DNA from: Bryobacteraceae bacterium CoA2 C42
Lineage (GTDB): Bacteria; Acidobacteriota; Terriglobia; Bryobacterales; Bryobacteraceae
Direction: 5' to 3'
DNA length: 49,059 nucleotides
Assembly: GCA_019931245.1 (NCBI GenBank)
Contig: JAINDL010000069.1
Location: 1 to 49,059 of the forward strand
Each line of letters starts with the position of its first letter. The first letter of the stretch is position 1. The notes beneath the pieces were generated by a model. That model was not told where the DNA came from. It saw only the letters and a program-made list of their open reading frames with translations, and made no database searches. Shown here piece after piece: positions 41,817 through 49,059 of the stretch. The translations under genes were made by a program, and so were the position numbers.

Positions 41817-44357
41817 CACCTGGGGCGAGGCGCCGACCAGATAGAGCGCCGTGATGGCCTTCATCCGGTTGCTGGTCTGCGCGTTCACCGCCGGCAGAAT
41901 CGCCGCCCGCGCGCTCGGCGACAGCGTGCCGCGGTTTAAGGCGTTGGCCGCCGCGGTCAGCAGGGCATCGGGGTCGGTGGCGAGTTGGTCCCACGGCGTG
42001 AGATCCAGCACCGCGGCGTTGCCCATGCCGTTGCTGGCCAGGCGGTAGATGAGGTTGACGGTGTTGAGCGCCGAGGTGGCGTTCAGGGCCTGAAACTCCG
42101 GTCCGGGCTTCGAGAAGGGGGAGAAGTAGCTGAAGACGCTGTTGGGTGAGAACAGATTCTGCCCGAGGTTACTGATGGTCCCGGCCAGTGCCCCGTTCGA
42201 GCGCATATCGAGGGCGCGGATCATGTTCAGGGTGAGGGCCAGCGGCTCGCGCAGGGCGCCCTGGTTGGCGCTGAGGTCGGTGTAGGGGCCATCGCCGGTG
42301 CCGGCCTCCGGGTCGGTCAGGATGGCGGTGATCACCTCTTTCAGATCGCCGCGCAGGCCGCTGCTGTTGCTGTTGAACACCCGCGCGACGCGTTCGACAT
42401 AGGCCGGCGAAGGGTTCGAAGTCACCAGCCGCTGGATGAGCCGGGAGGAGACAAAGGGCCCGACGTTGGGATGATTGAAGATCGCATCGAGCGCCGCCGA
42501 AAGGTCCTGCTGCGCCATCTGGCCAGCCGGCAGCGTTACCCCGGGCAGGATCGCCTTGACCGTGGTGTCATGTTCAGATTCGATGGGGATCATCGGCACC
42601 GCCCAGTTATCCGGCGCGCGGAAGCGCGGCACGGCGCCGGTTTGCGGGGCCGAGGTCCAACCGGTGAACGCCTTCGCCAGTTCGGGAATGTTGGCCGGGA
42701 TGAAGGTGGCCGGGCTGCCGGCCTTCGGGGTGCCGTCGGGATTGAGTTGCACCAGGCCGATCGTGAAGAGTTGCAGCAGCTCCCGCGCATAGTTTTCGTT
42801 GGCCACGGTGTTGCGCGCCGGGTTGGCCTTGGCGTTGTTCATCATGTTCAGATAGCGGCCCATGGCGGGGTTCAGCGTGATGCGTTCGAGCAGCCGGCGG
42901 TAGTTGCCGAAGGCCTCTTCGTGCAGAATCCGCAGATAGGGTACATACTGCCGGTGCTCCCGCAGATCGACGCCGGAGACGACCAGAATCGAGTGCAGGG
43001 CAAAGGCCACGCGGTGCCGCAGCTGGTCGGGCGCCGTGAGCGCGTTCAGCATCCAGGTTGTCTGCAGCCGGCTCAGGCCCTCCTGCGCCGCATCCGGCGC
43101 CGGGACCGCCGCATCAGGCAGCGGCGTAACCGGCAGGCGGAACTGTTCGGCCAGCCAGGCGGCGCGGCCAGTGGCCTGCAGCTTGGCGATGGCCGCCGGG
43201 TCCGCCCCGTAGCTGGCCTGTTCGAGAAAACGCACGGCGGCGCCATAGCTCAGCAGCTCCTGAGCGTTCTGCATCCGCACAATGAGGCGCGCCGATTCTC
43301 CGCCACCCGGCGCCGGGTTCACCACTCGCAGCGTGGTCATCTGCCCGGGAACCGGCAAAAGCACGGCCGCCGCCTTCAACTGCGTGGGACTGACATAGGT
43401 TACCTTCGCTTCAAGAGAACCCAGGAACACCTTCGACGCCGGCGTGAACAGCGAGCCGGTCAAGGTGAATGAAGTGGCGGTGGGCCCGATTTTCACCTGC
43501 GTTGGCGTAGCGCCCGAGAGCACCGGGACGGGATTCAACAGACTCACCGCCGCCAACCCCACGCCCCGCGCATCGGCCCGGCTCACGGCCTTCACTTCCA
43601 CCTTCCCGGCCGCCGGCGCGGCCGCCGGAGCCGTATAGAGACCCGCCCCATCGATCCGGCCCACCTCGGCATTGCCGCCCGGAATCCCGTTGACCTGCCA
43701 ATCGACCGCCGTCGCGGCCGTGTTCGCCACCGCGGCGTTCAGCTTCAACGTGGCCCCGCCCCGCACCGTGGCCGTGGCGGGCGATACGGTGACCTTCACC
43801 GGAGCGTTGACGGCCAACGACCGCACATTGCTGGCCGTGGCCCCCGGATCCGGATTCAGCACCACCACGTCGATGGCATTTCCAGCCGGGTTTTCCGCCA
43901 TTGCGGAGACCTCGAGCTCGGTGGCGCTGACAAAGCGCGGTTTGGCCGCCTTGCCTTCGAGCGTCACCGTACTCGTCGGCAGAAAGTTGGTCCCGCGAAT
44001 GCGCAGCGTGTAGGCCAGGCCCGTATTCACCGCCGCCGGCTCAAGGGCGCTGATTACGGGTTTGGCGTTCTGTAGCGTTACCACGGCCGTCGTCGTCTTC
44101 GTCGCGTCGGCCACCAGAGTCGCCCGCACGGTCACCGTTCCCCCAGCCGGAATTGCCGCCGGCGCCGTGAACTGTCCGGTGGCGGAGATGATGCCGGCCG
44201 AGGCTGACCAGCGAACCGCCGACGCCGCGACTGAAGAGGAAAAGGCCCGGGACTCGCCGGCGCGCAGCGTAATGGCGGCCGGAGATACCGTCAAGGCCGT
44301 TGACTGGGCGTGTAACCCGGTCGCGCTGAGAGCGAGAAAAGTAAATCGAAACCACAT
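41802..44357 (-). CDS. DUF1800 protein with N-terminal Ig-like/IPT repeats
   Basis: An 851-residue exported protein. After a signal peptide (FRFTFLALSATGLHAQS) come four or so beta-sandwich repeats to about residue 380: Big-type blocks (TVSPAAITLRAGESRAFSSS, VTVSPATATVRGGATLKLN) alternating with IPT/TIG-type blocks (AVNTGLAYTLRIRGTNFLP, TSFTLTGSLFTPASKVFLGS). The DUF1800 region starts at AVRFLEQASYGADPAAIAKL and includes WMLNALTAPDQLRHRVAFAL, NPARNTVANENYARELLQLF and NHPNVGPFVSSRLIQRLV. It probably sits on the cell surface and works with the DUF1501 protein encoded next. Function unknown. A perfect hairpin lies 2 nt upstream of its start codon. Confidence 0.92.
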   Translation of the reverse strand: MWFRFTFLALSATGLHAQSTALTVSPAAITLRAGESRAFSSSVAASAVRWSASAGIISATGQFTAPAAIPAGGTVTVRATLVADATKTTTAVVTLQNAKPVISALEPAAVNTGLAYTLRIRGTNFLPTSTVTLEGKAAKPRFVSATELEVSAMAENPAGNAIDVVVLNPDPGATASNVRSLAVNAPVKVTVSPATATVRGGATLKLNAAVANTAATAVDWQVNGIPGGNAEVGRIDGAGLYTAPAAAPAAGKVEVKAVSRADARGVGLAAVSLLNPVPVLSGATPTQVKIGPTATSFTLTGSLFTPASKVFLGSLEAKVTYVSPTQLKAAAVLLPVPGQMTTLRVVNPAPGGGESARLIVRMQNAQELLSYGAAVRFLEQASYGADPAAIAKLQATGRAAWLAEQFRLPVTPLPDAAVPAPDAAQEGLSRLQTTWMLNALTAPDQLRHRVAFALHSILVVSGVDLREHRQYVPYLRILHEEAFGNYRRLLERITLNPAMGRYLNMMNNAKANPARNTVANENYARELLQLFTIGLVQLNPDGTPKAGSPATFIPANIPELAKAFTGWTSAPQTGAVPRFRAPDNWAVPMIPIESEHDTTVKAILPGVTLPAGQMAQQDLSAALDAIFNHPNVGPFVSSRLIQRLVTSNPSPAYVERVARVFNSNSSGLRGDLKEVITAILTDPEAGTGDGPYTDLSANQGALREPLALTLNMIRALDMRSNGALAGTISNLGQNLFSPNSVFSYFSPFSKPGPEFQALNATSALNTVNLIYRLASNGMGNAAVLDLTPWDQLATDPDALLTAAANALNRGTLSPSARAAILPAVNAQTSNRMKAITALYLVGASPQVLVKR

Positions 44358-44359
44358 GA

Positions 44360-44378
44360 CTGGTACTGAGCGTACCAG
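44360..44378 (-). promoter_or_regulatory. hairpin directly upstream of the DUF1800 start codon
   Basis: CTGGTAC-GCTCA-GTACCAG on the minus strand is a perfect 7-bp stem with a 5-nt loop, ending 2 nt before the ATG. No Shine-Dalgarno is visible between stem and start. It could control translation, act as an operator, or end the upstream lpxL transcript, though no T-run follows. Confidence 0.5.
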
Positions 44379-44435
44379 GACGTTTCGGTGGCGTCGAGCT
44401 TTACTTTGCCTTAGCTTCGCCCTGGCAGAATCGCT

Positions 44436-45308
44436 TTATTCCCCATAAATCGGGGGCTCACCCCATGGGCGGGTCTTCCACCGGCGGTGGATCCAAAGCC
44501 ATTGGTCGGGGTAAGTGCGAATGGCGCGTTCGAGGGCGTTCTGGATTCTCTGCGTATCGATCAGAGTATTTCCGGTAATCGCGACCGGCGGGTCGAAGCG
44601 TAAGATGTATTTCCGTTCGGCTTCCGACCAGACCGCATAACCGGGAATTACGGTCGCCCCGGTCCGGGCCGCTAACTTGGCAAAGGTGGGACTGACGCAG
44701 GCCTTATGGCCGAAGAAGTTCACGAATAAACCATCGTCAAGGCCGACGTTCTGGTCGACGAGAATCCCTACGGCCTGGTTGGCTTCGAGCGCCCGGTAGA
44801 TGGGCCGGATCCCCTCCGACTTGCCGAGGACGGTGTTGCCGCTAGCCATCCGCCGTTGCCGGACCAGCGTATCGAGCAGCGGGTTGTCGAGCGGCCGCAC
44901 GACGATGTGCATGGGCTCGGTCATCAGGGCGTGGGCGTAAGCCGACAGCTCCCAGTTCCCCAGATGGAGCGTGGCAAACAGCACCCCTTTCCCCCGGGCC
45001 TTCGCTGCAACATAATGCTCAAAGCCCTCGTAGCGGATCCACTCGTCTACGTTATGCTTGCCGATGCGCGGAAACCGGGCGAAGCAGACGAGCATCCGGC
45101 CGATGGAACGGAAGACGCCGGGGATAATCCCAGGGTCCATCCCGGTAAGTTCGCAGTTGCGCCGCGCCACGCGCCGCAGCTTGGGCACCGTCCAATCGAG
45201 CAACTTCGCATAGACGCCGCCGAGAAACCGGGTGGGTCCGTAGCTCACGGTCGCCAGGAGGAAGCGGACCAGCCAGTATTCGAGCCGGTTGCGCCGCGCG
45301 CTACGCAA
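44436..45308 (-). CDS. lpxL: lipid A acyltransferase (LpxL/HtrB family)
   Basis: A 290-residue membrane-bound acyltransferase that adds a secondary acyl chain to lipid A, pointing to a lipopolysaccharide outer membrane. The catalytic HLGNWE (H-x4-E) lies near residue 112, followed by HIVVRPLDNPLLDTLVRQ, a VDQNVGLDDGLFVNFFGHKA block and a C-terminal TYPDQWLWIHRRWKTRP, all typical of the family. I favour TTG 45308, which has GGAGG about 8 nt upstream and overlaps the mnmA stop by 8 nt; an ATG at 45341 would add 11 residues with no family resemblance. Confidence 0.92.
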   Translation of the reverse strand: MRSARRNRLEYWLVRFLLATVSYGPTRFLGGVYAKLLDWTVPKLRRVARRNCELTGMDPGIIPGVFRSIGRMLVCFARFPRIGKHNVDEWIRYEGFEHYVAAKARGKGVLFATLHLGNWELSAYAHALMTEPMHIVVRPLDNPLLDTLVRQRRMASGNTVLGKSEGIRPIYRALEANQAVGILVDQNVGLDDGLFVNFFGHKACVSPTFAKLAARTGATVIPGYAVWSEAERKYILRFDPPVAITGNTLIDTQRIQNALERAIRTYPDQWLWIHRRWKTRPWGEPPIYGE

Positions 45309-46401
45309 TCCACCCGCCTCCGAGCACCAGGTCGCCGTCATAGATCGCCGCGCCCTGGCCGGCGGTGACGGCGCGCTGGGCCTCGTCGAAGTCGACCTCC
45401 ACGACGCCGTCCTTCACCCGCAGCGTGGCCGGCGCCGGCACGTGCCGGTTGCGAATCCGTACCTGGGCCCGGATGGCCTCGGCCGGTTCGGCGATGGAGA
45501 TCCAGTTCATGTCGCGTACGGTCATCCGCGTTGTCAGCAGGTCCTCCGGGCCGCCGACCTTCACGCGGTTGGCCGCCGGTTCGGTGGCAATGACGTAGAG
45601 CGGCTCGCGCGCCGCCACGCCGAGGCCGCGCCGCTGGCCGACCGTGTAGTTGTGGAAGCCGGCGTGCCGGCCCACCACTTCCCCGCTCTGCGTCACAATC
45701 TCGCCGTCCGCGGCGGGCAGCGTGAGCCCCTGCTCCTTGGCGTAGGCGGCGATAAAGGCCCCGTAATCGCCGTTCGGGACAAAGCAGATCTCCTGCGAAT
45801 CCTGCTTGGCGGCCACCGGCAGGCCGGCGGCGCGGGCCAGTTCGCGGGTCTCGGTCTTGAGCATGCCGCCGAGCGGAAAGAGCGTGCGGGCCAGTTGCGC
45901 TTGGGTCAGGCCGAGCAGGAAGTAGGTCTGGTCCTTGGTGGCGTCGACCGCGCGGCGCAGTTGGTAGCGCCCGGAGGCTTCGTCAAACGAGACGCGGGCG
46001 TAGTGGCCCGTGGCGATTTTCTCCGCGCCGATGCCGGCGGCCATCGATAGAAACGTCTCAAACTTGATGAAGTTATTGCACAGCGTGCACGGGATGGGCG
46101 TCCGTCCGGCCAGATAGTCATCTACAAACGGCCGCACCACATGCTGCTCAAACTGGTCTTCAAAGTTGACCACGTAGTAGGGGATCCCCAGATACTCCGA
46201 CACGTAGCGGGCATCGTAGACATCGTCGATTGAGCAGCAGCGCCCCGCCGCGGACTCCGTGGCCAGCTCCGGCAGCCGCCGCTGATTCCACAGCTGCATC
46301 GTCATTCCGACAATGTTCTCGCCCTGCCGCTGGAGCAGCGCCGCGACGGCCGAAGAGTCCACGCCACCCGACATGGCAACCGCAATGAGTTCTTTAGACA
46401 T
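45301..46401 (-). CDS. mnmA: tRNA-specific 2-thiouridylase MnmA
   Basis: A 366-residue enzyme that puts sulfur on U34 of tRNA for Lys, Glu and Gln. The PP-loop is AVAMSGGVDSSAVAALL (about 7-23). TPIPCTLCNNFIKF holds one catalytic cysteine, GHYARVSFDE and KDQTYFLLGLTQ are family blocks, and QDSQEICFVPNGDY holds the second cysteine. A C-terminal beta-barrel ends the protein. It follows a cysteine desulfurase gene with an 8-nt overlap, so the sulfur donor and the thiolase are made together, as in the yrvO-mnmA pair of Bacillus. Confidence 0.96.
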   Translation of the reverse strand: MSKELIAVAMSGGVDSSAVAALLQRQGENIVGMTMQLWNQRRLPELATESAAGRCCSIDDVYDARYVSEYLGIPYYVVNFEDQFEQHVVRPFVDDYLAGRTPIPCTLCNNFIKFETFLSMAAGIGAEKIATGHYARVSFDEASGRYQLRRAVDATKDQTYFLLGLTQAQLARTLFPLGGMLKTETRELARAAGLPVAAKQDSQEICFVPNGDYGAFIAAYAKEQGLTLPAADGEIVTQSGEVVGRHAGFHNYTVGQRRGLGVAAREPLYVIATEPAANRVKVGGPEDLLTTRMTVRDMNWISIAEPAEAIRAQVRIRNRHVPAPATLRVKDGVVEVDFDEAQRAVTAGQGAAIYDGDLVLGGGWIA

Positions 46402-47491
46402 ACGTTGGCGACAGCTTCCGCAGATGCGCGACCGCGGCGGACACCGCGGCGACCAGGGCGTCCACCTCCTCCTCGCTATTGGATTCGCCCAGCGAAAACC
46501 GGATGCAGCTCTTGGCTTCGGTCTTCGTCAACCCCAGCGCCAGCAGCGCCGGCGAAGGCTCGACGGCGCCCGACGAACAGGCCGCCCCCGAGGAGACGGC
46601 AAAGCCGCGCAGGTCGAGCGCAATCACCAGCGCCTCTCCTTCGAGGCCCGCAAACCGGATGTTGGCCGTATTGGGCAGCCGCGGCGCTCCCGCGCCCTGC
46701 ACGATCGCGTCCGGCACCGCGGCCAGAATGCCCGCTTCGAGCCGGTCCCGCAGCGCCGCCGTATCGCGCACCGGACGCGCCGCCGCCGCCCCCAGCGCCA
46801 CGATGCCGGGAACATTCTCCGTCCCGGCCCGGCGCCCGCTCTCGTGCCGGCCGCCGTACAACTGCGGCAGCAGTTCCACGCCCTTACGCACGTAGAGCGC
46901 GCCAATTCCCTTCGGCCCATACATCTTGTGGCCGCTCACCGAGTACAGGTCCACCCCGAGCGCGGCCATATCGACGGCCATCCGCCCCGGCGCCTGCACG
47001 CCGTCGGAGTGAAACAGCGCGCCGCACTCGTGCGCCGCCGCGGCCAGTTCGGCGAGCGGCTGCACGGTGCCGAATTCATTGTTGGCGTGCATGATGGAGA
47101 CCAGATCGGTCTCCGGCCGCAGCGCCGCGCGCAGGGCCGCCGGGCTGATTCGCCCCGCCGCGTCCGGCGAAAGCACGGTGACGTTCCCGCGCCGGGCCAG
47201 CGTCTGCGCCACGGCCGGGTGTTCGATGGCGCTCGTCACCACGTGCCGCGCCGGCACCGCCAGCGCCAGATTGTTGGCCTCGGTGCCGCCGCTCGTAAAG
47301 ACGATCTCTTTCGGGGAGCAGCCGAGACGCGTGGCCAGTTGCCGCCGCGCGGTCTCCACCATCTGCCGGGCGCGCTGCCCGTCCCGGTGGATGCTCGACG
47401 GATTGCCGCAGGCCTCCGTCAACGCCGGCAGCATCGCCGCCAGGACGTCCGGGGCCACGGGCGTCGTGGCGTTATGGTCGAAGTAGGCCAT
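46394..47491 (-). CDS. cysteine desulfurase (NifS/IscS type, MnmA partner)
   Basis: A 365-residue pyridoxal-phosphate enzyme that takes sulfur from cysteine to a protein persulfide. It begins MAYFDHNATTPVAPDVLAAM, the standard family N-terminus, so ATG 47491 is preferred over a TTG 15 nt upstream. SVSGHKMYGPKGIGALYV carries the cofactor lysine (near residue 194), and SSGAACSSGAVEPSPALLAL carries the persulfide cysteine. It lies between a membrane protein gene, which it overlaps by 20 nt, and mnmA. Its role is most likely tRNA thiolation, but supply to iron-sulfur clusters is possible. Confidence 0.94.
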   Translation of the reverse strand: MAYFDHNATTPVAPDVLAAMLPALTEACGNPSSIHRDGQRARQMVETARRQLATRLGCSPKEIVFTSGGTEANNLALAVPARHVVTSAIEHPAVAQTLARRGNVTVLSPDAAGRISPAALRAALRPETDLVSIMHANNEFGTVQPLAELAAAAHECGALFHSDGVQAPGRMAVDMAALGVDLYSVSGHKMYGPKGIGALYVRKGVELLPQLYGGRHESGRRAGTENVPGIVALGAAAARPVRDTAALRDRLEAGILAAVPDAIVQGAGAPRLPNTANIRFAGLEGEALVIALDLRGFAVSSGAACSSGAVEPSPALLALGLTKTEAKSCIRFSLGESNSEEEVDALVAAVSAAVAHLRKLSPTYV

Positions 47492-49059
47492 CTCCCATAG
47501 TATCAAGCCGTGAAATTTTGACCGAACGGATTGAGACCGTGCCCGGCGAGGGATTCACGAGGCGCAACCAGGCGGCGGGCGGCGGCTGCGGCCCGGCCGG
47601 AATTACGAAACGAAGCCAACGGAATTCGGGGCCGAGCGGCTCGGTGATGGCGTAGTCCTGCGCGGCGGCGTCGTAGGCCGGTACGCCGTAGAAGTCGGCG
47701 TAGAAATTGCGGGTGTCGCCTTCGGCGCGGGCTTCGAGCGTTATGACATAGTCGGCACCCGGCTCGAGGGATACGGGGTGTTGGGCGAGGCTAGCCGGGT
47801 GGCCGCGCAGGGCGAAAACGCCGGGTTCGGTGTACGTTCCGCCCTGAAGCTCCCATCGGTCGAGCGGCAAGGGCGGGCCGGTTTTCGCGAGGTTGGTGAC
47901 GAGCGGTGTCGCGCGGTGGAAAACCACCGTGTATCCCTGCGTATCCTCTCGCCGCAGCGCGCCGAGGGGGCGCACGCCCGTGCGGTCGTAGCGCATCAGC
48001 ACGACCTGATGGTAGGGGATCCAGGCGGGCGTACTCCGCAGTTGGAAGCCGCGCTGTCCCAGGCTGCTCTCGGTGTAGAGGCCCTTCTGGTCGGAATCAA
48101 ACGTCAGCTCGCGATGGGCGTTGTCCGTGCTTGGCGAAAAGATACGCAGGTTGACTTGATCCGACCGGTAGAGATTTTTCACAAAGATGTCGCTGTTATA
48201 GGGCGATAGGCTGAGCGGCGGTGTCGTGAGCACGAAGACGGTGGGAGCCTGAATCTGCGGCACGGTGGTCTGCAACCCGGCGGCGATCCGCTCGAGATCG
48301 GCGCTCCAGCGCACCTGCCGGGCGTTGTGGCAGAGCGAGAGAAACGCCGCGGCCGCCCAGGCGGCGGCCAGCAGTCCGCGCGCGCGCTGCCCCTCTAAAA
48401 CCAACGCCAGCGCCAGGATCAGCAGGGGCGTGAGCCCCTGCTGCACCATCGGTGCCCGCGTGCCCGGCAACCAGACGGGATTGCCGGCTTCGAGCAGGAC
48501 CGTCGTCGCCCCCATGCCCAGCGCCACCAGCAGTAACTCGACTGCCAATCGTCCACTTCCCTGCTCCGCGATCAAGCCACCGCTCACCCGCCAGAACAGC
48601 ACGGCCACGACCAGGCCGGCGCCGGCGGCGACCCAGAAATCGCCCGGCTGCAGGCGCCACAGCTCGGCTGGGATCTCGTGATAGATCGGGTCCCAAACCA
48701 GGAACGAGAGCGACTTGGCGAGTTTGGCCACGGTGTAGCGGGAGCCGGCGTGGGGTACGGTACCGGTTGTCGCCCAGATCAGGCAGAACAGGCCGAGCAG
48801 CGCTGCGAAGGGGGCGGCGTCGACCAAGCCCCGCCGCCAACCGGCGCGGCGCATTCCCAGTGCCGCCACGCCCAGAACGACCGAAGCCTGCAGCGAGTAA
48901 GTGGCGATGGCCGTCAGATATAACACCAGGCTGAGGGCATACCACGCCACCTCGCGGCGCTCCTCATGGAGGAACCGGATGTAGGCGGCGACACACCACA
49001 AGCCCAGCGCCATCGCCAGCAACATGGTCCAGTGGATCTGCCCTACCATCTGCGAGCAG
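47472..49059 (-). CDS. multi-spanning membrane protein, partial at window end
   Basis: The frame is open to the last base of the window, so the N-terminus is missing; 528 residues are visible. About eight hydrophobic segments fill the first 245 residues (LLAMALGLWCVAAYIRFL, YLTAIATYSLQASVVLGVAA, LTPLLILALALVLEGQ). A soluble C-terminal half of about 280 residues follows, ending in a beta-sandwich-like module (VSLEPGADYVITLEARAEGD, WLRFVIPAGPQPPPAAWLRL). The layout resembles GT-C membrane glycosyltransferases or O-antigen-type proteins, but the catalytic end is outside the window. It heads an overlapping series with the cysteine desulfurase, mnmA and lpxL genes. Confidence 0.75.
   Translation of the reverse strand, partial: CSQMVGQIHWTMLLAMALGLWCVAAYIRFLHEERREVAWYALSLVLYLTAIATYSLQASVVLGVAALGMRRAGWRRGLVDAAPFAALLGLFCLIWATTGTVPHAGSRYTVAKLAKSLSFLVWDPIYHEIPAELWRLQPGDFWVAAGAGLVVAVLFWRVSGGLIAEQGSGRLAVELLLVALGMGATTVLLEAGNPVWLPGTRAPMVQQGLTPLLILALALVLEGQRARGLLAAAWAAAAFLSLCHNARQVRWSADLERIAAGLQTTVPQIQAPTVFVLTTPPLSLSPYNSDIFVKNLYRSDQVNLRIFSPSTDNAHRELTFDSDQKGLYTESSLGQRGFQLRSTPAWIPYHQVVLMRYDRTGVRPLGALRREDTQGYTVVFHRATPLVTNLAKTGPPLPLDRWELQGGTYTEPGVFALRGHPASLAQHPVSLEPGADYVITLEARAEGDTRNFYADFYGVPAYDAAAQDYAITEPLGPEFRWLRFVIPAGPQPPPAAWLRLVNPSPGTVSIRSVKISRLDTMGDGLLRP

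Overview
The window comes from a GC-rich, Gram-negative bacterium that most resembles the Acidobacteriota order Bryobacterales (Candidatus Solibacter and relatives). The strongest clues are two proteins ending in the domain known as TIGR03437, named for Solibacter. Further support comes from a DUF1800/DUF1501 secreted-protein pair, an Oar-like outer-membrane barrel without a SusD partner, a sulfatase with a Tat-like signal, and an LpxL-type lipid A acyltransferase. Taxonomy is inferred from protein families only; no rRNA is present.

Layout. 1-756: a 13-bp tandem repeat at the window edge and a decayed IS4-type transposase tail, with no intact gene. 757-8691 (all minus): a membrane PAS-GGDEF-EAL protein, then a four-gene operon (DUF5671 membrane protein, GH5-like/TIGR03437 protein, sulfatase, MFS transporter). 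8750-9097: tmRNA (ssrA), followed 6 nt later by a GNAT acetyltransferase gene. 9553-12070 (minus): lytic transglycosylase, N-acetylmuramoyl-L-alanine amidase and a small unknown protein, coupled by 4-nt overlaps. 12160-20821 (plus): mobA, an MlaF-like ABC ATPase, then kdgK, an esterase, a GHMP kinase, a Gfo/Idh oxidoreductase and an outer-membrane barrel in tight array, which looks like a sugar uptake and catabolism unit. 20805-24810 (minus): an arylsulfotransferase-like gene split by a -1 frameshift exactly at U_UUU_UUA, and a fused alpha/beta E1 dehydrogenase. 24876-32031: rsgA, a secreted gluzincin-like protein, a helical-repeat protein, a di-heme cytochrome c and a DnaE2-type polymerase. 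32032-37114: oligopeptidase B, then a four-gene overlapping minus-strand operon (DUF7009-like, DNA alkylation-repair HEAT protein, ABC ATPase, ABC permease), and an FmdB-type zinc ribbon. 37116-44357: a secreted unknown, a second and larger esterase paralogue, thioredoxin 2, DUF1501 and DUF1800. 44436-49059 (minus): LpxL acyltransferase, MnmA, cysteine desulfurase and a partial membrane protein, all overlapping.

The window is mostly ordinary chromosomal backbone with very short intergenic spaces and heavy use of ATGA/GTGA overlaps and GTG/TTG starts. Points that stand out are the HIV-like slippery heptamer in the arylsulfotransferase gene, micro-tandem duplications that copy the last codons and stop of two genes, the alkylation-repair/ABC-exporter operon, the plug-poor outer-membrane barrel at the end of the sugar operon, and a GH5-like protein that seems to have lost its acid/base residue. 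No CRISPR array, prophage, intact insertion sequence or tRNA gene was seen.
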